Source: Paraphoma chrysanthemicola (lineage: Eukaryota > Ascomycota > Dothideomycetes > Pleosporales > Phaeosphaeriaceae). Taken from it: a DNA stretch of 64,000 bases. The notes under the pieces were generated by a model. It ran no database searches, had not been told where the DNA came from, and saw nothing but the letters and a program-made list of their open reading frames with translations. Positions 33,225 to 45,567 of this stretch are shown here, one piece after another. A program made the position numbers and the translations under genes. Positions within the stretch are counted from its first letter, which is position 1. Each line of letters starts with the position of its first letter. The stretch lies in assembly GCA_020744225.1 (NCBI GenBank), contig JAGMWG010000014.1:62001-126000 (forward strand). The letters run 5' to 3'.

Positions 33225-36200
33225 ATGCGATCCGCTCTACTGTGGGCTCTTACAGCCCTCACTGCTGCCACTGCTCAAAAGATCACTTCGAATGGCCGCT
33301 GTGGCTCGACACAAGGAAAATTGACGTGCAAAGGGGCATCATTCGGGAGCTGCTGTTCCTCGTAAGTCCCTTGCAACATCCCTAACATCATAAGAGACTC
33401 ACGTTGACCAGGATCGGCTGGTGTGGTTCTACTCCCCAACACTGCGGTAATGGCTGCCAAACCGGCTACGGAACCTGCAATACGTCCAATCCAGGGAAAG
33501 CCTCCATCTCCAAGGATGGTATCTGTGGAGGCTCGAAGGGATATACTTGCCTTGGCTCGGTGTTTGGCAATTGCTGCTCTCAGTATGTCCCTTATATATG
33601 GAGGTGTATTCCACAAGCTAACAACCATCAGATACGGATACTGCGGATCTTCTTCATCGTAAGACACCGTCTCCATATACACAATGAAAACCTCGACTAA
33701 CATGCAAAGATACTGCGGAACGGGCTGCAAATCTGCATTCGGAAATTGCTCACCTTCTGGTCCCCTGACCGCGCTCCGAACAAGCACTCGCTCCTCCTCT
33801 GCACCTCCTGCCGCTTCGTCCTCGCCGTCCGCGCTCAAAATCACGACTGATGCGCGCTGTGGATATGGGAATGGGATTAAGTCTACCAGTCTAGGGCGAA
33901 CGTGTTCTGGCTCGCCGTGGGGGAATTGTTGCTCTCAGTATGTATTCGAGTGAAACGACGCAGGGAAAGGAACTAACTTGGGATAGGTATGGGTATTGTG
34001 GAAGTACATCTGGATACTGCGGAAATGGATGCCAGTCTGGTTTTGGGACATGTTCACCGGCGAAGGTGTCTACTTTGTCGCTTAGGTCGACGTCGATCTC
34101 GTCGAGCAAATTGTCTTCGGTCTCGAGTGCCAGCTCTGGCCATGCCGGGTCGTCTTCGGTATCCAGTGTTGGCTCCAGCAGTACGCTATCGTCGTCGGTC
34201 TCGAGTGTCAGCTCCAGCAATAGCCCGTCACCATCGGCTTCTGCTACCAGTTCTGGCCTGACATCCTCAACTTCGGTCTCAAGCACGGCTCCATCAGCTA
34301 CGAGCTCAAATCAGGCCTCGTCCGCTGCAAGCTCAAGTGAAAGCTCGTCAGCAACAAGATCGAGCTCATCAAGCGCATCCTCATCCTCGAGTGATGCACC
34401 GACACCATCTTCGACAAGTTCTGATATCATTTCGTCGTTGTCGGCAAGTGTGTCCTCTGAGAGCGCCTCGTCTTCAATAAGCTCCTCAATTTCGTCTTCG
34501 GAATCACCATCTGCATCCGAGTCCTCTTCTTTGAGCTCTTCAGCCACTCCATCGTCCTCGGAAGCGTCATCGTCATCGGCAGTATCATCCTCATCAATCG
34601 ACATGAGCTCTTCTGCATCACCCTCGCCGACATCTTGCACATCGACTCTTGTCAATGTCGGAGTTCAGCACGAGGGCGAGTGCTCTGGGATTTGCGATGC
34701 TATTGCGGCCGTTTCCGGAACATGCCAGACGGTATCCTTCGATTCTGGAACATCGATTTGCACATATAGGCTCTTTGATGGTAATTGTCCGTCTGCATCA
34801 CCTGCACCAACGCCGGTCTCTTCTTCTGCGGCGTCATCGGCATCAATTGACATGAGCTCTGCTGCCTCGCCAGCACCAATCCTCACGCCTTCTTCATCGG
34901 CAGCCTCATCGTCATCAGTCGACATAAGTTCTTCTGTCTCGCCTTCGCCTTCGCCTTCCTTATCGTGCACACCAACGCTCATCAACATCGGAGTTCAGCA
35001 CGAGGGCCAGTGCTCTAGCATCTGCGATACCATTGCAGCTGTTTCCGGCACGTGTCAGACAGTATCCTTTGATGCCGGAACATCGATATGCACGTACCAA
35101 CTCTTTGATGGTAATTGTCCGTCTGCTTCGCCGGCGCTAACGCCTGCGCCTTCTTCGTCTTCGGTTTCGGAGAGTCCCAGTGCTTCATCGGATGTTCAAA
35201 GCTCGAGCGTGTCTACATTCGCGTCGAGTAATAGTGTAGAACAGATTTCTTCATCGGCTACCCCATCGTCTTCCAGCTTGGATGGCCAAGTTTCGTCGTC
35301 TAGCTCTGCAGCTGCATCGAGCAGCGACGTCATCTCATCAGCTTCGCCGTCTTCCTCCGATGTCGTTTCATCTTCCGCATCGTCTAGCTCTGCGTCTGCA
35401 TCCAGTAGCGACGTCATCCCATCAGCTGCATCATCTTCCTCAGATGTTGCCTCGTCGTCGAGCGACGTTTCCAGCACTCCCACCCCTTCGTCCTCTGATG
35501 TTAGCGCAAGCAGTTCGGCCCCATCAGCTTCTCCTTCAGACTCTAGCTCCAGCCTACCCGCAGTGTCGCCTTCGAGCTCTTCCATAGATACCGCATCTTC
35601 TTCCTCGTCTAGCGCCGACGCAGTGGTAACCCCAACACCAACCCCGACTCCCGAACCAGCATGCTTTTCTTACCCAGACAGCTACGTTCGCAACGGCGGC
35701 TTCGAGAACCTCGATGGTCGCGGTTTCCGCGGCTGGACATGGTCCCAATCGCCAAGCACCGGCCCCTGGAACTTCACCGACTACGGCTCCACGGGCGTGT
35801 ACTGTTACTACGGATCCGAACGTAGCGGCGACTGCGAGTTCTCTGGCAAAACACTGACGGGCAATGCCGGAAAAACCGATGGTATCATGACATTACAACA
35901 AACAGACATGTACATTGCCGACGGCACACAAGTCGTCGTCACAGGCTTCGTTCGTCCGACACGAGGACCGAGATCCACCAATGGAAACTTGTACATCTTC
36001 ACGCTGATATTTGATAATACTCTCGTCGCTAGCTACCAGCCTAGTTTCACGTCGAGCTCGACGTCGCCGTACTATCAGTTGACGAATACGGTTACGGTTG
36101 TGGGTGATGGGCCGCATACGATTTCGCTGTTGATTCGTACTAGGGGTACGGCGAATACGTTCATTTATGATGCGGATGATTTTAGTATTACGTTGGCGCA

Positions 36201-36258
36201 ACCGCCGCTTGGTCAGCAGAAGTGTGATGCGTCGACGGGGCCGTTGGGGAATTTGTAG
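33225..36258 (+). CDS. Secreted chitin-binding protein: three CBM18, Ser-rich region, PAN-like repeats, CBM-like C-terminus
   Basis: Five exons (33225-33361, 33412-33582, 33632-33658, 33710-33937, 33987-36258) give 944 residues. The start MRSALLWALTALTAATAQ is a signal peptide. Three hevein-like CBM18 modules follow (about residues 22-65, 75-120 and 145-200), each with the CCS(S/Q).G(W/Y)CG core that binds chitin. A long Ser/Ala-rich, probably O-glycosylated stalk (about 210-740) contains two near-identical six-Cys units with VQHEGECSGICD and VQHEGQCSSICD. The C-terminus (about 750-940) begins YVRNGGFENLDGRGFRGWTW, like a CBM4/9-type carbohydrate-binding module. It is likely wall-bound or secreted, possibly masking chitin. 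No hydrolase domain is seen. Confidence 0.85.
34640..35130 (+). repeat. Internal 330 bp tandem duplication in the chitin-binding gene
   Basis: GAGTTCAGCACGAGGGC begins at about 34661 and again at about 34991. High similarity extends over roughly 150 bp per copy, encoding the six-Cys unit, and the intervening Ser-rich linker is more diverged. It is a recent in-frame duplication. Confidence 0.8.
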
Positions 36259-37111
36259 GATGAGGGGCGAGGCTAGGAGACAAGAACATAGGAATCTACT
36301 GGTCGAAATTTTGTGGTTATATATGGTCGTGATAAATTCCGCGTGTGATTGCATACTGATTGTAATATGAATGGCCTACTACTGTGAAGGTCGGCGGTTG
36401 TAGCTGCCTTGTTACTTGGAGGAGTTGTTCGATCGACCAAATCTGATGCACAAGACATCCCTGTTGCCCCTTTCTCAATATCGGCTACACCTACCGGCGC
36501 GCTTCGAAATTGAATTGGACTTCCGTTGACGCGCACCCGAGCCACCGTAATCTATCGTAAATTGGACTGCGACAATAATTGCTGCCAGCATACTATATTT
36601 ATTCTTTCGCCAGGAAGTTATGCTGGCGCATTTGTAGTGAATGTGACACAAATTACCACGCGTTAACATCACGAACGCGGAGCAACGGTCAAAGCCTAAA
36701 CAGAATACAACACTGAACAAGGCGCTAGCCATGGTCTTTCTCCAAACTGAAACTATGGAGACTCCTTGCCGCCGTCAGAAACTCGCGGCTTATCCCCAGG
36801 CGCATGTTGTCACTAATCATGTTTCGAACATATGCGCCAATGTGGCGCGGTTGTGGGGGCCAGGAACGGTGATAGTAAATGGAAGGCAACACCCCTCGAG
36901 GAGCGCAAAATTACGTTCATCGTTCCTACATGTTCTTCCTCATCTAGCCAATCTTTGCTCGGTTCTTACATCTACATCAATCAAAACTTGTAGCGATTCG
37001 GCCTGAACGACTTTTCCGCGCATAGCGACTTACTCCCCACCTCGAAACAGTAACGTAATCCATATTACAATCATTTCACACCTTGCAGCCTTCAAGGTAA
37101 CGAAACTCAAG
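36259..37111. other. Gene-free interval
   Basis: I see no supported gene between the chitin-binding gene and the ATPase gene. It should contain the promoter of the latter; a small plus-strand frame at 36731-37006 resembles no family. Confidence 0.4.
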
Positions 37112-40100
37112 ATGGAAGATGAGGCCCCTGGAGAATATGGGAGGCTATATGAAGTCTACAAACAGCTTGGGACGCGAGAGCCTTCCACACCGGAACAGGC
37201 GCGAGCGGTGATCGAGTACATACGTGCAGAAAAAGGGCACCTCGACGATGAAGCCCTGCGGGAACTCAACACCGTTTCTCGTCGTACTCGAGAAAGACTC
37301 ATCCGGATTGTGCAGCTCAAGCAAGAATCCGAGGCAGCGTATACCACAAGGCATGCTACTTTGAATCTTTATGTGATTAACTTAACCTGACATTGCATAG
37401 CATCTCAGAGCAACTATACTCGTCCAAGTATCGTTTCCTTTACGAGTTAGTCCAAAATGCCGATGATTCCTCATACAAGGCGTCAATACATCGTGGAGAA
37501 TCGCCATTTTTGCGATTCAAGATTACCCGAGATGCATTCATCATCGAAACCAATGAAGACGGCTTCTCAAGGGCTAACGTTGAAGCCATTTGTGCGACCG
37601 GGAAAAGCTCCAAAAAAGCTTCTCGAACGGACGATCACATCGGGGAGAAGGGGTTCGGCTTCAAGGCGGTTTTTTCCATTGCCAAAGAAGTCCACATCCA
37701 GTCTGGGTTTTGGTCCTTCGGTTTCAAGCATTGTAAGGGCCAGCGTGGCTTAGGAATGGTCACGCCCTTGGACATGTTACCGGTGGTTCTCCCTGAGGAC
37801 GTTACGACAAGAATAACGCTGCGATACTCCGAACAGGCAATCCAGCAGTATTCGAAGTTGATTCAGGCCGTTAAGGATCTACCCAATACCCTGATCTTGT
37901 TTATTCAACGGATCCGAACATTTCACGTCAATATTGCCACGGCCGACGATTCATACGATAGATCCACCATAACGAAGGCACGCAAATACTTATCCTCACA
38001 GTGCACCATCACTGCATCCCAACAAGAGGGCGATGAAACAAAAACGGAAATTCGGACGTATTCACTCTTCTCTAGCATCAAGAAAGGCTTACCTACAGAT
38101 GAACGTCGCAAGGACCGCACAGAAGCAAAGATCGAGCTTGCCTTTCCTATCGATACAATCACAAGACAGCCCAAATTATCAGACACGGGCCAGTACATCT
38201 TTGCATACCTACCACTGCAGAGACTACCTCAGATTCAGGTTAGTGATGAATGTCTGAGATTTACGGGTACTAACCAATGTTTCCAAGTTCTTGATTCAAT
38301 CAGACTTCATCACTTCGGCGAGCCGAGAAAGTGTGCTTGACTGTGCTTGGAACGATGCACTCTGCGAAGGAGTATCAGATCTCTTCGTTAGTGCCGTCAC
38401 CGGAACGTTTGCGCAACCAAAGCACCAATTGAGATTCTCCTGGCTCGATTATCTGCCCATCCAGCCGATGGATCATATATGGAAACAGCTGACGTCTTCG
38501 ATCACGGAGAAATTGAAATTGAAGCCAGTCATTCAATCACGAGAACAAAGACAGTTCAAAATACCCTGTCAATTCCGACGTCTGCTCGATATTGCACTGC
38601 ACAACGACGAGCCACTTTTACCCGATCTTGCTGATGAAATTTACCTGGCCAAGGAGTACGCAACTCGGCATCGACAACATCTCAGTATCCTTGGAGTTAG
38701 AAACATAAGCTGGGACGATACCGTGCGTCTCCTCCAAGCAGACATTGTGAGGATCTCCTCCCGGCTAAAGAACACGCCGCCACAGGACTCATGGCATGAG
38801 AAATTTTCTGATCTCCTTCTCGAATTCTTCGCGCATCCTTCTACGTTCCATTTGCAACAACAAGTCAAGCGACTAGCGCTGCTTCCGTTGTCAGCATCGT
38901 CACAGTGGACTGGCGCTCCAGGAGTGAGTTCAGGTGGCCCTCAGAAGATATATTTCGCCTGCGTTGGAACAACTCCAATACCACAATATCTGTCACTGAG
39001 CATTCTCGACAGAGATGCGTCTACCAATTCTAAACGTAGAGCATTCAGCAAAGCAATGGGAGTAGAGGAGTGCACCAAGGCCACAGTGTTTGCCAAAATC
39101 AAGGAGCGCCATTTGGAACTATTTGGCGGACCATTTGGAACTTCTGGATTGTTTTCGACGCCAGATCTTGGTCATGATCATTTCTTCTTCCTATTCTGCC
39201 AGCGCTGCAGCGTCGACGACATCAAGACTTGGGTGAAAGTACCCTTGAGCACGGGCGAGACAGCGAAAGCTAGCGATACCAACCTTTACTTCCCTTCTGA
39301 TGCAGAATTCGATATGTTCAAGCTTCTTCCAACTCAGAACACTTCTGCAAAGTTTCTAGCAAAGTCCCTCTTCAATGCGCAGCCGCCGACTCCGTCAGCC
39401 AACAACGAAGATTGGAAAACATGGCTCGCCCGTGTGACAGGGGCAAGATATTTTCCGCCACTAACGCGAATGGTGAATGTGACCCGGTTCGGGATGAATC
39501 ATCGACAATTATCGACAGAAGTTCAAGACGTCATCAAACATAAGCCAGTGAAGTTCCTGGGGCTTCTAAGGGCCCATTGGGATGTATATCAAATGGAGGC
39601 TAACCAAGTTAAACAAGAATTAAGAAGTTGCCAGGTACTCTGCAGGTCCGGAAAATTGGTGCCGCTTCATACCACATACCTGCCAACGACTGAAATGATC
39701 ACGATGGTTGACGAGCTCGGCATCCCAGCAAGAACGATACCATTGCTCAGCATATCCCTCAATACATTGGATGAGGTCACCTATCGATCGTGGAAATTTT
39801 TGGAAGAATTTGGCGTTTGCTCGAAGCCAAATATGACTTTTCTTGTGTTGGCCATACAGGCGATGGCTTCTGAATTCGAGTCACCTGACATCAGCAAGGT
39901 GACGCAGATATATGCGAACATGGCTCAGATGGCTACGGTACAGCATCACGACGAACTCCGGTAATCTCTCATGGATGCAATCTTTTCTTGGAAAAGTTTG
40001 CTGACACTATTTCAGCATGATCTTCGACGACTCTGACGAACCTACGATATGGGATCAGCACGACGAATGCTGGACCTTCAGTAGTGAGTGTATAATTGAT

Positions 40101-42661
40101 GGACCAGACTTCATCAAATTCAAATCCGTATTGGAACGTTCGTACCCAGGAAACAGTCTCTTGCGTGGATTCTTCACGACTGTGCTTGGCATCCCAACCT
40201 GGACCATACAAGATATCGTAGCAGAGATCGAGATGCGAGAGCAATGGGATGACGGCTCCACCAAGATCCCAGAAGTGTGCGCTATTTATAAATTTTTACT
40301 TGCAAACGCTACCACTGATAGCGACTTGCAATACATCAAGTAAGTCAGGATTCTCTACACTCTGATATTGCGCTACTTCGGCGTCTCGTGGAGAAAGCGG
40401 CGACACGAGCTATGTGCTCCGCGTTGCTTGCGTGGGCTCAGAAAGTTCACCACAATTTATTCTCAAAGCGAAGAATGATTAACTTATGCATCTTGATAGG
40501 ACCGCCTTCGCCGAGAAGAAGCTTGTGTTCGGCGAGAATGGCTGTTGGCACACCTTGCGTACCTGCCTATGGAGATCTCCATTCGGGCTCGAGGGTTTCC
40601 AAGATCTATCAACCATCTATCCAGACTTAGAAAGATTTTTCGTACGCAAACTGGGTGTCAAGAAAGCTAGTCCAAGCATGCTCATCAACGAGGTCAAACG
40701 TATGGCGGAAGAGTCGGAACCGCGCATTGGGGAAATACGAACCCGCCTGCTTGAGATTGGCATGATGCTTAACAAAACGCCAGTTGAATCGAGCATCTCT
40801 CGTGCTCTCGATAACCTAAAGGAGGTCAAGTTCTTGCCCAAAAAGCAGAGTCAACAACCTCCGGTTCTGGTAGGGGTGGCTGATGACTTCGCTATCTCAG
40901 ATCATGCGCGATACGGTGAGACGCTTACGTCCTATGATGTCTTGCTAGACTTCCAGTTGCACGAAACGCAAATTATGCACACCATGTTCACGCACCTGGG
41001 ACTGACGCACCGGTATCTATCGGCGATGGTCAAGGAGGTTTCAGCCGTCGGTGAACTTACGCTCGTGGACGACCAGCTGTCGCGAGAGTTGCAGTTGAAG
41101 GCATATGGCTTGTATTGGTATGTTACATTTCTCCATCTAGGATTGTTTCATCATCCTTCAATACCATTTCGACAACACCACTGACCGGCGATTGCAACTC
41201 TAATTATGCAGGACGTTGCCAATACTGAAATCAGACATGCTAATAAATCGTAGCTGCGCGGCAAAGTACAAGAGCAGAAAGGCACTACAAGGCGAAGCTA
41301 CGCTATACACGCAATTATCTGAAATCTTCATTCACACCTCAGATGAGATATCAACCAATCTTGTCCTAGCACTAGGTTCGGCACCGCTCGTTGTCCCAAG
41401 CAACAGGTCTTTCATCCACCATGATGTCGTCGAAGATACGATCAATATCTACGTACCGTATGATCAGCGTACGCGCCGCTCTTGCTACCGATCACAACTT
41501 CCTTTATTGCTTGCAAGCATTCTGGGTGTGAGCCAAGCGGCTGTCTTCAGTATATCGTGTATCATAGGCTCCAATCCTCGGGACCTAGACGATGTTCTAC
41601 TGGAACAGGATATTCCCGAAGTTGAGTGGATCCAAAAACCAGTCATCGAAGTCCCAGATCCAATCTTGGAAATCGAACGGCCCAGCACTCCTGTGACCCT
41701 TGGTGGTCACCGCGATGTGAAATTGATACAAAATCCGCCATTGGGTGTGATGACGCCTGATGCGACGCCTTCACGAGAACGGCATGCGCGATTGGCTGTT
41801 AGTCCTCCGCCATTCGTTCCTCGCGTAGCGCCATCAGAGCTCCCAGAGCTAATTGAGCAGGTCGCCCGTGTTGCTCGGTGCCGTGGTAGCAGATATAGAA
41901 ATCCCGGCGATACTGCTGCTCTCGCTCAGGATGACGCTGGGCAGCTACGACACTTCAACCATGCCGCCACCTTTGGCAGTCGAGAGACCGACTCTTCACA
42001 TAATCGCAAAATCGGCGCTGTTGGCGAAGGCTTTGTACGTTGCCCTTCTTCAGGTGGCATGACCCATACTAATTTAATGGCCAGATCTTTACACTCCTGT
42101 CCTCGATCAATATACCTAACTTCAACGAATCAAATTGGCCAAGTACCATACGTAGTGAGCTCATCGGCCATTACGGGTTCCAAAACTTGACGGCATGGCA
42201 TGGTCGCGAGACTTCAGACTTGGTGTACACTGACACTGACGGTGCATTTACTAAGTTCCTCCGCCAAAATTGCGAAGGTGGATTTCCACCCGGAATTTTC
42301 CAGACACGAGACTTGCGAACATCGCCTATTGAGTACTATCTGGAAGTCAAGAGTACAACGGGACCGTGTGGAACGCGCTTCTACATGAGCGGGAAACAAT
42401 ACGATCGGGTATGTCCTGGAAGATCTATCTCATACGTGTATTCACATGCACGTTGATGATTAAATTTGTGCTAACGACTAATTGTAGATGGAGTCGATGG
42501 CTGTTCGCGTGTTCGGGCAGAATAAAAGGGTGTATGTGATCTTGCGGGTGTACGATATGTTGGCGCCGGAAATAGGGCTGAAGATCTTCGTAGACCCGTT
42601 GAGGTTTAAGGGAGACAGGTTGGAATTTGAGACGGAACAGTGGTATGTGAATACAATTTAA
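37112..42661 (+). CDS. NO VEIN/sacsin-like Hsp90-type ATPase with C-terminal NOV_C (DUF3883) nuclease-like domain
   Basis: Eight exons (37112-37338, 37401-38238, 38288-39960, 40016-40339, 40500-41117, 41212-42034, 42085-42408, 42488-42661) join in frame into 1,666 residues. A short N-terminal helical region precedes a GHKL ATPase: FLYELVQNADDSSY (N-box, about residues 88-100) and GEKGFGFKAVF (Gly-rich lid, about 157-167). A long helical middle of about 1,300 residues is unannotated. The C-terminus has KIGAVGEGF (about 1495), GRETSDLVYTD (about 1546) and EYYLEVKSTTGPCGTRFYMS (about 1585), the NOV_C domain; the Asp and E-x-K positions match a PD-(D/E)XK fold. The family is widespread in fungi, plants (NO VEIN) and bacterial conflict loci. 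Biochemistry is unknown here. Intron 4 is 160 bp, unusually long for this window. Confidence 0.88.
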
Positions 42662-43308
42662 GGCAATGCGTCAATAGAAAATGCGAGAATGCACCTTACG
42701 GATCGCCTGACAGTTGCTGTATCGAGAGCGCAAAATCAATGATTTGTTTTCGTTTACATTATCGTCCTTACGTCTCATGCATCTACACGAATACAAATCT
42801 ACGCCGCTTCCCACCGGCGAAAGCGCATACACCGCCGTTGCGCAGAAGAAACCCTTGGTCGTAAGACTGCGTTCCTGCACGCCAAGCCGCGAAGCTGAGC
42901 TGAAGGATTGCAGCTCCTTCGGTATTACCCGCATCGGGCGTTCAGCCTCAATTTCGAAACACAAGCCACCACACGAATTTTGAATTCTATTCTACATGCC
43001 CTAGTTGGGAAGCCATAGCTGCAATAATCCTGAGCTGGTACCTGGGTACCATCCGGCCGGATACCTACGCTTGCCGACGAGTTACTCATTGGATGTGCGA
43101 GAAATTCCTTCAGGCTCTGGTAATGAGCTGGAGCTGAAGTTACTTTTCATCGTTTTGGCTGGGTATATATTGACTCCAACAGCCGCAAGTTCTTTGCCTC
43201 CATCAAGCAACAGCACTTCCAGACCATTCTCATCGTCCTTACTCTGCAATCCCTCAACTTTTACACCACAACTTTTGAACACCAACCATACTGTATATAG
43301 TACCCACA
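42662..43308. other. Intergenic region
   Basis: This 647 bp contains 3' sequence of the ATPase gene and the promoter of the surface-protein gene. A TATATA-like stretch lies near 43167 and a CT/CA-rich leader just before 43309; no gene is seen. Confidence 0.4.
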
Positions 43309-44238
43309 ATGAAGCCCACTAGCTCCGTCGTCAACAGCATGCTTCTCGCCACTACCTCAGCCGCCATCTCCAATACCGCAATCTACAAGCTCGCCATCGA
43401 GTCCAAGGTCCCCGCACTCAGCAACGCTACCCTCGTACTCAGAGATGAGGCCGCCATTGGCTCTGACCTCAACGCTCTAGGCAGTTTCTCAACCGGCGAG
43501 CCTCGCTCTGCATACACCTTCACCATCACTCCCAACGCCTCCGATTCCAGCCTCCTCGCATTCAATGGCGCGGTGCGCAAAACACATCTCATTTTCAATG
43601 GCGATAAACGAGCATTGGGACTTTTCGACGTAGCTATTGGTGCCGATCCAGTGCCGAAGAGTGAAGCAGAGGAGACGAGGACTTGGTTTTTGATTGATCC
43701 AACTGATCCGATGGGCGTGCGCGTCGCGGGGAATGTCAAAGGCTTTTCGAGCTGGGACGGCCCTGGGACGTGGCGCGCTTGTACGAATGGGACGATCGAC
43801 TATCAGATGTATTGGTTTGACGGTATGTTCTTTCTCCCTCGACTAGGATTATGCCTCAATTCTCGCCTTGAGTCAAATCGATGTGCACGAAGAAATGAAG
43901 CTAATAACAACCCAGGTCTATCTGATCTCACCAAGATCGTGTCGGGTTGCGAAACCGTCAAAGTCAGACTCGTTGAAGTCGCTTCGAGTGCTACGACCAC
44001 ATTGCTGCCTAATCCTTCTGGCAGTGGGTTCATCACGGGTGTAGTTGCGCCGAGTCAGACGGTGACGAGGAGTGGATGGATTACCGGCGTACCGGCGCCG
44101 ACGCAACCAGGTTTTGGGAATGCGACTAGAACGGGTGCTCCAAAGCCGAGTGAATTTGCTGGTCCGGCAAACGAGATAGGTGTGGTTTGGAAGTGGATGG
44201 CTATGGCGGTTGGCTTAGGTGCGGTTGCGACTTGGTAA
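43309..44238 (+). CDS. Secreted, probably GPI-anchored surface protein
   Basis: Two exons (43309-43822, 43916-44238) give 278 residues. The 93 bp intron is a multiple of three without an in-frame stop; excision restores DYQMYWFDGLSDLTKIVSGC. The N-terminus (MKPTSSVVNSMLLATTSAAI) looks like a weak signal peptide. The mature part has TWFLIDPTDPMGVRVAGNVK and two Cys flanking the intron, followed by a Thr/Ser/Pro-rich tail with two SGxITGVxAP repeats. A hydrophobic C-terminus (WMAMAVGLGAVATW) after small residues fits a GPI-attachment signal. I know this as a fungal uncharacterised cell-wall protein layout; no function is assigned. Confidence 0.65.
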   Translation: MKPTSSVVNSMLLATTSAAISNTAIYKLAIESKVPALSNATLVLRDEAAIGSDLNALGSFSTGEPRSAYTFTITPNASDSSLLAFNGAVRKTHLIFNGDKRALGLFDVAIGADPVPKSEAEETRTWFLIDPTDPMGVRVAGNVKGFSSWDGPGTWRACTNGTIDYQMYWFDGMFFLPRLGLCLNSRLESNRCARRNEANNNPGLSDLTKIVSGCETVKVRLVEVASSATTTLLPNPSGSGFITGVVAPSQTVTRSGWITGVPAPTQPGFGNATRTGAPKPSEFAGPANEIGVVWKWMAMAVGLGAVATW

Positions 44239-44666
44239 TGATCAAGATTTTGGCATTATGGTGTGGACTGTTAGACTTTGCGGACTTTGCAAGGCTATGG
44301 CAAAATGAGGTTTGATATCGAGCTCAGCGTGAGCAATTAGAATATATATTACTTATTGGATGCTGTATAGACTCAAATAGACGTAACATACTACAGCTCC
44401 AGGTACAGATATTTTGTGAGAGAGGACTACTGAGCAACGACTTGACACACTGCCTGCTTCGCCGTGTTTTACCGTCCACATCAGTCCTGTCTGCTGCACT
44501 CGGTCGCTCAGACGCTAATTCTAATTTCCCACCAACAGGTTCTTTTGAGCGCGGGCGTTACAGGCCCCTTCCCTCCATTCCTGATAACTAGACCTAATTT
44601 TAGCTACGCACAGAATCCGATCCAACTCGCAATCGCGCACACAATTTTCGTCCTCTCGTCACCATC
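44239..44666. other. Intergenic region
   Basis: Nothing recognisable is seen in this stretch after the surface-protein gene. Confidence 0.35.
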
Positions 44667-45062
44667 CTAGCTTCCGTTCAGGCTGATCATCGCTTTCAAA
44701 CCGCACTGTATTCTGGTCCGCCAGCCCAGCACCGGCGCCTGAGATGCATCCTGACCTGCCTTGCTGTAAGCACTTGGTCGATGTAGTAGCGATTCCACGC
44801 TGCTGAAGGCACCGGCTTCAATAACGTCGACGTCATCGAACAGTACGTGCAGCCCGTGATCGCGACCATTCATAGATTGCATATTGTTCTTGTTCGTCAA
44901 GCGAGGAATCAGTTTCGAAAGTGCGGTCAAAATTTCGGGGTGTGATGGCTCGAGCGATCTTGCAGAGATATGTTCATCGCGTGGAACCAAGCGTCGCATT
45001 GAGGCACCGAGCAGCGTGATGGGTTTCGATGACTTCTTCCACCGGGGGTCGCTCAATCGCAT
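44667..45062 (-). CDS. Possible small uncharacterised protein
   Basis: An ATG-started frame of 131 codons encodes RWKKSSKPITLLGASMRRLV near its start and HGLHVLFDDVDVIEAGAF in the middle. I do not recognise a family. The frame is open about ten more codons upstream to a possible acceptor (GTAG), so this could be the last exon of a longer gene or a relic. It lies beside two decayed genes, which lowers confidence. Confidence 0.25.
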   Translation of the reverse strand: MRLSDPRWKKSSKPITLLGASMRRLVPRDEHISARSLEPSHPEILTALSKLIPRLTNKNNMQSMNGRDHGLHVLFDDVDVIEAGAFSSVESLLHRPSAYSKAGQDASQAPVLGWRTRIQCGLKAMISLNGS

Positions 45063-45276
45063 AGTTGCAGAGGTACTGGAGTCGACGTCATCCGAAATAA
45101 ACTACGACAATCGGAGCATCTCAGAACTGGGTCATGGGTGCAATGGACGTGGAGGCATTTGGGTATAATATCTCTGGTAAGTTGTCATAGGTAGGGGCAG
45201 CAGGTCTGGACGTTTTCCATTGCAGACACATCGGCTGTGAATAGCAGTCTTGTCAAGGTAGACAGCTTTCCGATTC

Positions 45277-45308
45277 GAGGAAAATTCATGATGAGGAAAA
45301 TTCATGAT
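45277..45308. repeat. Perfect 16 bp tandem duplication
   Basis: GAGGAAAATTCATGAT is repeated exactly twice, at 45277-45292 and 45293-45308. It lies between the small frame at 44667 and the kinase relic. Confidence 0.85.
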
Positions 45309-45567
45309 CTTTTACCCGATTTTGGCCACTGAAACTCAGTCGACGTCTCGTCCGGCGTCCCACAAGGGCTCTCATTTGGCGTCGCACAGAAGCTCCCGTC
45401 GTCGCTTACGCCTTTATCTCTCATAGAAGAGAGCCCTAGAAGCTCCACCACTTGATGCACCTGATTATCTTCACCGTCATCGTCCTCATCCACAACTTCA
45501 TTCTCGTCTTGTTCATTTGGACTCTCGAGTATCGCATGTTGAGTGTCGCTATGGTTGTAATCGTCTT

